Below are positions 55,176 through 64,000 of a stretch of 64,000 nucleotides of DNA, piece by piece (position 1 is the first letter of the stretch; each line of letters begins with the position of its first letter). The notes beneath the pieces were generated by a model. That model had not been told where the DNA came from. It made no database searches and saw nothing but the letters and a program-made list of their open reading frames with translations. Source of the stretch: Salticus scenicus (Eukaryota; Arthropoda; Arachnida; Araneae; Salticidae); contig OZ005648.1 of the NCBI GenBank assembly GCA_963930645.1, forward strand, positions 196,733,542 to 196,797,541, given 5' to 3'. The position numbers and the translations under genes are program-made.

Positions 55176-57319
55176 CTGAAAATTTAACTTAAAATATACT
55201 TTATTTACTGTATGGGTATGAAAAAATTAATTTTCATTTCTGACCAGTTTTTCCTAGACATGGTAAAATATAGTAGAGTATTCCGTCAGTTACCTTCAGT
55301 TAAAAAAAAAAAAAAATCGTTTAATTATTGGTAGCCCTGTATGTCTTCTATAAACTATGTACACACCAAAGTGTGTGCTTAAATATAGCTTTATAATAGT
55401 AACACAGAAACGCAATCTGAAATGCCCTACCACCAATTCCCAAGTATAATTTCTCAGTATTCCAGTTCTTTTAGGTAGCTCTATAAAGGAATGGAGAATA
55501 ATTTCCATATAATATATTCTATACAAAACATGCTTTTACGCAAATAAGGTGCGTCAATCACACGACTTTCTCTTACCCTGAAATTAAATACTATAAATAC
55601 AGGTTGGAGATTAAGAGGTAAGATAACGAGTACTGTTATGTAAACCTATGTTAAACAATTCAAATTAGGCTTAGGAAGGGTTTTAAATGATAATTAGTTC
55701 TGTGTGAAAGGGGCTACTGCTCCCCTTAACCCCCGTTTCATTAATGTACCTACATTTATATAGAATGTATTTCTGTTATTAAAAGTAAAAGTTCACTTAA
55801 AATTATACAGACAATTTTCACACGCAACATTCATTGAAAATTATCAGTCTTGATCAAACTTTTCCAGCAACAAACTTATATTAACTTCAAAATACAACGT
55901 TTGGATATCCTTAAATTATTCGATTTTAAGTTACTCTAAGAAACACAGACAAAGATCAAACGTTTAAAAACTTGACTACGGTAATAAGGAAGCCTCAAAA
56001 CGTGTAAATATACAGAAAACCAGCGATTAATATTTATCTTAAAACTTACATTATTTACTATATCTCTATGGGGAATTTATTTCAATTCCCGAACAGCTTT
56101 CCTAGAAATGGTAAAATATTATTAGTAAAGCACATCCACTAACAACAAATAACTAGTGTGTTGTGACCACCACACGACTTTCTTCTATATTTTCCTATGC
56201 AAATTCACTCAGTAAAAATAATTTATTAAAATTATTATTTAAAAAAATTATCTTCCATAATGCAGACGATTTCCATATTAGAGGAGTAGTATAGCACTAA
56301 ATATCCAAAAAAAGTTTTGACAATTTATTTTGACTATTACATTTAAAAAACAAAAATGTTAAAAATGAAGAAAATCAATAACTTTATTTTAAATTATCGC
56401 AGATCGATGGTTCAACCATTCGTTTTAAAGGTATTGGCGAGCTCTTTTCAAAGATACCCATGATGAAAATTTACTCCCCTCGAGGGGGACTCCCCCCCCC
56501 AGGGGAGAGACGAGGCTCCTACATACACAAAAATTTTTTACCATTTGACTATCTCTATTACAAAAAATATATATTCGGTTCGTTTTGTTTAGTGCAGTCT
56601 ATAGATGTTAAACTCTACTTACCTGCGATTTCTCCCATAGACGTAATGTATTTGAATACTTTTGAGTGTCCCTGTACACGAACCATTTGCTTCATCTCAA
56701 CGAAAAGCTTAGTGTAGCATCTCTATATGATACACATTTAGTATACCGAGTAATGAACTTCTGCTACTATTTGTTCTTGAGATATGCTGATAACAGACAC
56801 ACAGACCATTCGCCAAAAACATGATTTTCGTATTCAGCGGACCTCAGGACATGTAAATATAAGAAAAACTCACGTTCGAAAATTTGACCCTAAAACAATA
56901 CTTTCACGACCCTATGGGTAAGAGAAAGTAAAAATGTATCTTTATTTCATTTTGTTTAGTGCTGTCTATGATGTTAAACTGTACCTGCCTCTTAAATTTC
57001 ACTCATAGACTTAATGTATTTGAATCCTCTTGGGTGTTCCTGTACACGAACCATTTGTTTGATTCTAGCGAAAAGTTTAGTGTAGCATTCTTATGTGATA
57101 CATATTTAGAATACCGAATTTGGACTTCCTACTACTATTTCTTCTTGTGATATGCTGATAAAAACACACAGAGAGAGACAGACGTGCACACAGAACAACC
57201 GCCAAAAACATTTTTTTTTTTTATTCGGGGCACTTCGAAAGGCGTAAATATACCAAAAACTCCATTTCGAAAATTTGACCCTAAACTTTTTCTATTATAT
57301 ATGGGTAAGAGAAAGTAAA
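54690..57319 (+). repeat. Cluster of dispersed repeat E copies
   Basis: Copies begin near 54691, 55550 and 56160 with CACACGACTTTCT-type sequence. The copy around 56380-56935 closely follows 38240-38812, including the C-rich patch near 56491 and the end CCCTATGGGTAAGAGAAAGT. A shorter copy ends near 57319 with ATGGGTAAGAGAAAGT. A 32-base A run lies near 55140-55171. Short ORFs (85 and 63 codons) are within the repeat. Confidence 0.82.
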
Positions 57320-58520
57320 AATTGGTACTTTCTGGCTTTTAGCTGGTTTTCCTTCCAGTTTTAAATAAGGAAATAAAATAATGTTTGCTTTCTCTCTATT
57401 TATTTTTAACTTATTTTATGTACCTTTTCTTATAGTATGACTAAAATAAGTATTAAGTACCTCTCTGTAAAATTAATTTTTTGAGTATAAAAATGATTAA
57501 ATTAGTATTTTTGCAGAACAGTTATATATAGAAGAGATTTTCATGTATAGGATACTGTTTATACAATAATTACAGATTTTGAAATCACTAACAATACACA
57601 AAATATAGGCAGAAAATAGATATAAAATGTCTTTAATGTATCCACTACTGGTGTAGTTACTACAATTAAAAAATTTAGATCAATAAAACTTTAAAAATCG
57701 GTTGGCAAAAAATTTTCATAACAAAATTTTAAGTTTCTAAATCCATGGCTTTGTTGTAGGGTAGTTTTAAAATTAGTAATTTCTGAAACCCTATGTAAAA
57801 TAAACATTCGATATTTAGTATACTGCATTTAAAAATGTTATAATCATACTTGATATTTTAGTTAAAATTTATACTTCATTTATATTTTGATGTGAATGGC
57901 ATACATATTTTCGTCAATAAATAAGTTTTTTTTTTTTTTTTTTTTATTAATGTCGCATAATTAATGATGGTAAACATATGAAAAATTTTCTTTCTATGTA
58001 TATCAATGACGATTATATTACGTTAATTAAATTTCATTGTTAAGAAGCTGGTTTATAAAATTTTGCATGCTATGATAAGCAAAAGTATGAAATTTCTTTT
58101 AAATATACTTTTATGCATTTATTTTAAGATGTAAGACTTTTATTATTTATTTCCAAAAGACTGTGACTGTGACTGCTCATAATTATCCCTTTCTAGATTA
58201 AGATCGAAAATATACTAAAGTATTTCATGCGACATAAATATATTGAAAACATCATGCTGTTTTACCCGTGACTAGATTCCCTCTTTCCTTTTACATTTCG
58301 TACCCAAGGTTGAGAAAAATTATGACACGAAATTATATATGAAATTCTAGGATTTCGAAAATGTAAACAAAACTACATTAATTTCAGTTTCTACTTGACC
58401 TATTCTTTTGTAAAAGCTTCTTACATTTGCATCAATATTGATTTAAGTGATACACCTATCCTGTATATCTTTAAAAAGTAAGTGATTAAAAAAGGTGATA
58501 AATTATCAGAAAAGATCTTA
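57320..58520. other. Upstream flank of the second Gly/Tyr-rich gene
   Basis: It is AT-rich with poly-T near 57928-57946. No repeat or ORF stands out. Distal control sites for gene B might lie here, but none is identifiable. Confidence 0.5.
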
Positions 58521-58553
58521 AACAATCAAGCATAAAAGTGTTTCATATATAAA
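58521..58553 (+). promoter_or_regulatory. Core promoter of gene B: shared 17-mer plus TATA box
   Basis: AACAATCAAGCATAAAA (58521-58537) is identical to the element upstream of gene A. TATATAAA follows at 58546-58553, and TTCACA with a central A at 58576 would be an initiator 30 nt downstream. The resulting leader of about 65 nt ends in TATCCAGTGACG before the ATG, as in gene A. Confidence 0.82.
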
Positions 58554-58640
58554 CTGTGGAGGCGGGATGAGGTTCACATACATCGGAAACTTTTCTGCCT
58601 TTCAAGTTCTGTTTGAATTGTAACTCGTTATCCAGTGACG

Positions 58641-58655
58641 ATGATGAAGGCTATG
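58641..58655 (+). CDS. Gene B coding exon 1 (MMKAM)
   Basis: ATGATGAAGGCTATG is followed by GTAAGT, identical to gene A. It joins exon 2 at 60493 in phase 0 across a 1,837-bp intron, which holds a MITE, microsatellites and a SINE-like relic. Confidence 0.85.
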
Positions 58656-58761
58656 GTAAGTTACTATGATTTTAATGCTAACTATTAATCAGTAATTTAT
58701 ACTTTTCTAGCTGAACATATGAATATAAATCTCTTTGTTTAATACTACTTATGCCCTTACA

Positions 58762-59038
58762 CCGTTAAAAATGGTTTCTTAAAAAGGAGCTAAATTGTCT
58801 CAAAATAGCTCCGAAACTATATATACTTAAATTTGAAAACCCATGTACTCATTTTTGAGTATATATTAACATGCCAAACATGCGAATATTGGGATTCTTA
58901 TTGGTTAACCCTATTTTTTGAATTTGTCAAAACACTAAAAAATGAGTACATTGTTTTTCAAATTTAAGTATATATTGTTTCGGAGATATTTTGAGACAAT
59001 TTAGCTTATTTTTAAGGAACTATTTAGATTGTTTTTTA
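58762..59038. mobile_element. MITE in intron 1 of gene B
   Basis: Long inverted arms include AGCTAAATTGTCTCAAAATA, CTCCGAAAC and ATATATACTTAAATTTGAAA on the left and their complements on the right, about 115 bp each with a short spacer. No ORF is supported and no target duplication was resolved. Confidence 0.85.
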
Positions 59039-59408
59039 AGTGCCAGAAATTATTTCAGAAAGCAAATTCAATTCTTTTTATTATGATGAGAAACATACTT
59101 CTTTCAGACAAAATAGACTAAATAAAAACGATGTTTTCTTTTATTTTATTCTTTGGCACCAAATCAAATATAAACACAAAAATAAAATTAAGAGAAAGCC
59201 AGGGAAAGAAATTTTAAGAAACTGAGAACGCAACTTCATATTCTAATGTAAAAAAATTTATTTATTTTTATTATTATTTTTATTATTATTTTTATTATTA
59301 TTATTATTTAGCACTTTTTGTATATTTGATCAAATAAAAACGATTTTTCTTTTTTTTTTTTTTTTTTCTTTTATTTGACATCAAGTTAAAAGGCATTAAA
59401 TATACATA

Positions 59409-59450
<42 letters not shown>

Positions 59451-60092
59451 AATTAATGTAGTAATTGTAGTTAAGGATCTCAAATTCATATTTTAAGGTA
59501 AAAAATCAGATATTTCTAACACATTTTCGTATTTAAATTGAAAGATAATTATTATGTTAAATTATCTACAATTACTTAAAACGAGTAATTATGTTGTTTG
59601 ACGCAATCTTCAAGATTCTTAATCATTGGGTGAATACCAATTTTGTAACCATAAGAAATTAAATTAGATATCTGTCGACATAATTTTTTTAATTGCTTGT
59701 CTGGTTATTGCAAAAAAATAAATTAATTAATTAATTAATTAATTAATTAATTAATTAATTAAAAAATTAAATTAAAAAAAAAATCAAAACACTTTTTGGG
59801 TACAGAAGGCTTTAACCACTAAATTAAAATCTATAGAAGAAGACAGTTTTACTTATTGTCGCTGGAAGCCCAAGCCAGTATTATTCTATGAAAATTTTTT
59901 TTTACTTATAACTCTTTAACTAATACATATTTTTTAATTCTGTTTTTACATTTAGAAAATTCACAACTGTTAAATTGACGATCTTTTTTTTTTTTTTTTT
60001 TTTTAAATGGATTTTTTTAATTTTAAATGTTTCATTTTCGAGCTGTAAAATACGAATTTTCAATATGTGGAATTTTTCATTTTTCATTTTTC

Positions 60093-60154
<62 letters not shown>

Positions 60155-60294
60155 GGTGGAGAAGCGCGCTCGCTAGAGGCCTATAGCAGGCCTGCAATAA
60201 AAGATTTCTTTCTTATCCTCCTGCAGCCTACTGAGTCAGAATAAAATAAAGAAAGCACACAGCTTTGTCCTAAGCCAATTCATCCGAATACATC
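59039..60294. other. Intron sequence with microsatellites
   Basis: It holds (TTATTT)n/(TTA)n near 59258-59308, poly-T near 59346-59367, (AT)n near 59414-59446, (AATT)n near 59718-59762, poly-T near 59984-60004 and 60096-60114, and (TG)n near 60115-60147. Short ORFs over them are by-products. Confidence 0.7.
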
Positions 60295-60400
60295 ATGGCT
60301 CATGGCTTTCCTGTTCTGGTAGCCGAAGGGTTAGAACACTGGTGTTCAAATGCTAGATACCGGACAAATGTGCACAAAACGAATGTTGATTATCCTAACC
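60295..60400 (+). repeat. Degenerate tRNA-derived SINE relic
   Basis: GGTAGCCGAAGGGTTAGAAC followed by GGTGTTCAAATGC gives an A-box/B-box-like pair at tRNA spacing. It lies near the 3' end of intron 1 of gene B. Support is weak. Confidence 0.45.
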
Positions 60401-60492
60401 GAATGCCTCATAAACTCATCTAACATATAATTAATAATTTTGACTTTATTATTACTTTTTTTTAATGATATTAATTATGTGTATTTTTGCAG

Positions 60493-60717
60493 CTTTTGTT
60501 GTTGGCCACTTTGGCTGTGGCTCATGCCTCTGGTGTTCTTGGTCCTATTGGGTTTAATTATGGATATCCCGGTCTTTTCGGATACAGAGGTTTCGGGCCT
60601 TACTTTGGAAACTTCGGAGGATATTATACAGGATTTTATGACAGATACTACGGAGGCCTTGGATATGGAGGATTTTTCCCTGGCTACGGCTATGGAGACA
60701 TCCTTCTGAAAAAATGA
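60493..60717 (+). CDS. Gene B coding exon 2: secreted Gly/Tyr-rich protein, 79 aa in total
   Basis: The exon begins after TATTTTTGCAG and ends at TGA (60715-60717). With exon 1 it encodes 79 residues. Residues 1-17 (MMKAMLLLLATLAVAHA) form a signal peptide, cleaved before SG as in gene A. The mature part is Gly/Tyr/Phe-rich, with GYRGFGPYFGNFGGYY, RYYGGLGYGGFFPGYGYG and a charged end, DILLKK, that gene A lacks. There is no Cys and no known catalytic or binding motif. A secreted structural role, as for gene A, is inferred from composition, small size and gene architecture. The open frame extends two codons into the intron, so a start inside the exon is not needed. The overlapping 89-codon frame at 60440-60709 is a shadow. 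Confidence 0.88.
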   Translation, partial: LLLLATLAVAHASGVLGPIGFNYGYPGLFGYRGFGPYFGNFGGYYTGFYDRYYGGLGYGGFFPGYGYGDILLKK

Positions 60718-60739
60718 AAATCCTAAATTGAATTGTCAA

Positions 60740-62174
60740 GTGAGTCTCTTTCTTTTTATTGTAACACTTACAATTTATTAGTTTAGTTTCTATATTGTTT
60801 TAGTTATGATCATATAAATTTAATTTTGAGTGTTAATGCTTTTGATAATTTCATATCTTTTCGAAAATACTATTAGAAATGGGGAGGTTACAATATAACA
60901 TGCAACAGTGTATTATGTTTATGTCCATTCAATAAAGTAGTCTTTTTATAGTTAAATTAAATTTAGGTAAAACGTAGTATTACTAAACGTAGTAAAACGT
61001 AGGAAGAATTTTTTTATAAAATGTTTAATAAATTGTCTACTTACTTTCTTCTATATATATATAAGAAGGAAGAATTTGGTTCGTAAAACCTTCAGTTTTC
61101 TCTAAATTTATACGTTTCGAGAAGCCCTAAAAAAAATAACAATTTTTAGAAAAGTCTGGCTGTCTTTGTGTGTATAAAAAATTTTTGAGGACACTGTATC
61201 TCCCAAACAATGGGCAAAATTTAAGGAGTCTCAATACTTATTTGGTCCTTGACTTAAACTAATGAAGATTAAATTTGGGGAACTAATCGATCCACATGTG
61301 GTGCTGTCAGCCCCTCTATAATATTACAGTACAGGGCAAAATTTTATGTAAATATACATGAATGTAATGAGAATATTTTTTTAATTTGCAATGTTAAATT
61401 AATATATATATATTTGTAACAGTAATAACTGGGAAAAAATGTTTTTGCAAGGGAATTGCTTCCCACCTAGGACAAATTTTAATTTACTACACTTTGTTCA
61501 GAGAAGTGTAGAAATTTTTCACTACTTTATATTGAATTGATATTTAAAATTTGCATAGATTTATTTGTATCATGAATTTGTATTATCATACCGAAAATTT
61601 GCCCCAACCTGTTTTGTATAGAAAATTTACATCACCCTGTCGGTTGATGTAAATTTTCAGTATGTGTGTCTATCAAAAGAACTCGTCAATATCTTTAAAA
61701 TGAAGCTGAATCGTAAATCTGTGACAATTTAAAATGAATTTACAAAAATTTTGCAAGGAAAAAAAATGAAAGAAAGAAAAATATTAGAAAAGAAAAAAAA
61801 AGCTTTCCTTAGATGTCGGCACATTGCTACATATAGTGCTATACGTTTTGAGATAAAAATCTTCAGAATACTTCATGAGAAATAATCTTTTATAAATAAT
61901 GATTTTAATAAAGATTCCTGGTGCATGAATTTGTATAAGAAAATTTTTAAGAAAATTTTTTGATGGCCATAACATACTAATTTTTCACATGTATATGATT
62001 ACAAACTTTATAAAATACAGTCATTTTTTTAACACCCAGAAATTCTTTACATTTTTCATTATTTTTATCATATATTTCTCAATCATTTGTTAATATTGTT
62101 TACAATTCCTTTTAAATTTTATTAAAAACCTTTCAGTTCAATAACTTGTTTCATTTTTTTTTTTTTTTTTTCAG
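60740..62174 (+). other. Gene B 3' UTR intron
   Basis: The donor CAA/GTGAGT lies 22 nt after the stop codon (GT at 60740). The acceptor is a long pyrimidine tract ending TTTTTCAG at 62174. The intron includes repeat-like sequence near 61055-61330 and a 14-bp perfect hairpin (61621-61634 with 61645-61658). Confidence 0.7.
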
Positions 62175-62305
62175 GATATAGTCAAACAAAATTGCCAGAA
62201 TCTCTCCAACCAATATATTGTGTAACACTAGTTTGAAAGTCAAAATTGATGTTGTAAAAACTGTAATGCTATGTATAGATAAATAAATATACCATTCATT
62301 GAATT
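62175..62305 (+). other. Gene B terminal 3' UTR exon with poly-A signal
   Basis: The exon starts GATATAGTCAAACAAAATTG and has AATAAA at 62282-62287, with cleavage expected about 15-25 nt later. It has no long ORF. It is inferred from the matched donor and acceptor; transcript data would confirm it. Confidence 0.65.
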
Positions 62306-62668
62306 TTGTGTAATTTTCATTCACCTACAATGATTTATTTCTGAATCAATTTAGTATACAATACATCCAATAAAATGTACAGCATGTCCATATTCTTCAT
62401 AAATAAATAAATTCGTAATATAATATTTACCTTATAATGTAAAAATACACAATATTCAGATGTAATGTATACATCTAATTTTTTTAACCATATTTTCAAA
62501 CTTCCATATTCTCGCTGTTATTTCCTTGCAAAATATCCTATTTCAAACCTACGTGTTTCAAAATGTAATCAAAGAAATAATCTATTTTAAAAAAAAACTT
62601 TTAAAACCCAAATTCTTAATGTATCGTACCACATAAATCTTTTCGAATTTAGAATAAAATTTAATTTG

Positions 62669-62705
<37 letters not shown>

Positions 62706-62930
62706 TAACTCTTTTCTTTATTAACCAAAAAAGTTGATGAAATTTGAAATGCAAGTTGGTCTTGTGGGGTACAGGCTGTATATTATATTTTTGTGTTCGT
62801 GAAAGAAAGAAAAAAAAAAAAAAATTCAAAACTGCAATTTTTAATCCCACTTCAAAAACATGTGACTTAATGTGAAGCAGATTTTTTTTTATTATTATTT
62901 CTCCTAACGGTTTCCATACAATCTTCTGCT
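62306..62930. other. AT-rich non-coding stretch
   Basis: It has a long A run near 62669-62703 and another near 62809-62824. A 120-codon minus ORF at 62587-62949 is made largely of poly-Phe from these runs and is not a gene. Confidence 0.7.
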
Positions 62931-63110
62931 GCTGCCACCTAAAATTCATACTTTAGTTAATTTTTAAAAAATGTAATTGTCCGATCGATAAGCTATTTAA
63001 TCCATTGGATTCCCAAAAGTTACCCTTTCATTTGGTACCTTATTTGTAACGATACGACTGATATTTCTAATTTATTTTCTAATTTTTCTAATTTACTTTC
63101 CTCATTTTAA
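62931..63110 (+). repeat. Dispersed copy of the 168-bp unit from Helitron element 1
   Basis: TTCATACTTTAGTTAATTTT, CCCTTTCATTTGGTACC and CTGATATTTCTAATTTATTT follow in the same order as at 7677-7990. The surrounding Helitron ends are not present here. Confidence 0.85.
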
Positions 63111-63478
63111 ATAAATGTACGGTTATTATTATTATTATTATTATTATTATTCTGTCGAAAAAAAAATGGCAACAATTAAATTATGTTGAGATTCATAAAC
63201 ATACCGTAGTGAATGACAGTAAGTACATAAGAATTTCATAGATATAGTAATAAGACATAGATTGATCAGCGAGAGGAAAAAAGTTATTCCTTTTTACTCG
63301 GGAAAAGTTACTCTAATGGCTGTCTTTCACCGAGTAAATTACACACAGGAATAAACACCGATAATTTAGCAAATAAAATTTATGAATAATTTATTTACTA
63401 AAGGCGAATGTAAAACTCCAGATACAGTTTCAAATTCATTTTTCTTTCTTTTATTTTTTTCAATACTTTCAATACTTA
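63111..63478. other. AT-rich non-coding stretch
   Basis: (ATT)n lies near 63124-63151. Otherwise nothing is recognised. Confidence 0.6.
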
Positions 63479-63757
63479 TCATTACTTTGCAATGAAGAAA
63501 ATGAAATTAGCGTACGTGAGTAAGATGCTTAAACTAAAGTTGTTTGAAGAAAGTATGTGCTCTTAAGCTTTCTGATTAATGAACAGAACCTTACAAAAGT
63601 GTTCTGACAATGTCACGTAGTCATCCAAACGATGTTAAATTTGGAACAATTATTAATTTTAAACGCAAAATAAGCTGAATAGTTTTTACTGGTGTATACA
63701 ATGTTTATGGTTCGTTTACAGAGACACACAAAAGAACTTCGTAACGTTAGAGCCTAT
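63479..63757 (-). repeat. Inverted partner of the repeat at 1-279
   Basis: Its reverse complement matches the first 279 bases of the window with about 80% identity by eye. Because the left copy is cut by the window edge, the family is longer than seen here. Confidence 0.8.
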
Positions 63758-64000
63758 GGACAAATTTTTATTTAAGCGCGCACATTAATGCGTTTATGCT
63801 GAATTGAACTTAATAAAGTTAAAATGCATTATAAAGATGTTTAAAATCATGTTTACTCTTAAAAAAGGTTATGTATAGACTAAATAATTTATGGGACCAC
63901 ACAAAAATAATTCCGCGTATGTACTGTAATCATAGAAATGATGTCAAATTACTTTGAAAAATTAATGAGTTATAATTAATTAGGTTTATTCTTATTATAG

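Noticed and set aside
61064..61330. Fourth Helitron-type element (TCTATATATATATAAGAAGG start)
   Set aside because: The start resembles the family, but no host A precedes it in the expected way and no matching 3' end with the hairpin follows.
62587..62949. 120-codon minus-strand ORF
   Set aside because: Two poly-Phe tracts come from A runs; there is no supporting context.

Overview
The window reads as nuclear DNA of an arthropod, most likely an arachnid such as a spider. It is very AT-rich, full of poly-A/T and poly-G/C runs and microsatellites. It is dominated by transposon debris and has only two convincing host genes, both with introns, TATA boxes and poly-A signals. The lineage call is an inference from the style of the tRNA-derived SINEs, the Helitron-type ends, the I/R1-like LINE with RNase H and the small Gly/Tyr-rich secreted proteins; it does not come from a search. 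No rRNA, functional tRNA, operon or CRISPR array is visible.

Genes. Two paralogues lie on the + strand about 34 kb apart (24.1-27.25 kb and 58.5-62.3 kb). Each has a 5-codon first coding exon (MMKAM), a phase-0 intron inside the signal peptide, and a second exon encoding a short Gly/Tyr-rich secreted protein (99 and 79 residues). They share a 17-base element just upstream of the TATA box, a 5' leader of about 65 nt and the same start context. The second gene also has an intron in its 3' UTR. A third candidate is one orphan coding exon at 2431-2657.

Mobile elements, left to right: a 5'-truncated, frameshifted LINE on the minus strand (4.0-6.4 kb); a 2.9-kb Helitron-type element with a Rep remnant (6.9-9.8 kb); a cluster of MITEs, a mariner remnant and a SINE (10.2-14.5 kb); a 3.6-kb AT-rich unit bounded by inverted arrays of a CCGCCG-bearing 16-mer (14.9-18.4 kb); a 358-bp tandem/inverted repeat (18.5-20.0 kb); a 3-kb TIR element (20.7-23.7 kb); three insertions in intron 1 of the first gene, one a SINE with a perfect 13-bp target duplication; a large palindrome (28.6-29.6 kb); a foldback (33.1-34.3 kb); a second mariner remnant (35.4-35.8 kb); paired inverted arrays of a 14-16-bp motif (36.4 and 43.1 kb) that bracket a 3.8-kb foldback of G/C-run units (39.0-42.8 kb); a TIR element (43.4-44.3 kb); a third Helitron-type element (45.6-47.7 kb); a TIR element rich in a GATGAATGGGACA motif (48.9-50.4 kb); a near-perfect 676-bp palindrome (51.3-52.0 kb); and a TA-flanked MITE nested in an older dispersed repeat (53.4-54.1 kb).

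Taken together, the two small secreted-protein genes sit as islands in a repeat sea. The parts most worth following are the paralogue pair with its shared promoter element, and the families of non-coding elements defined by short motif arrays in inverted orientation. I could not assign those element families to a named superfamily.
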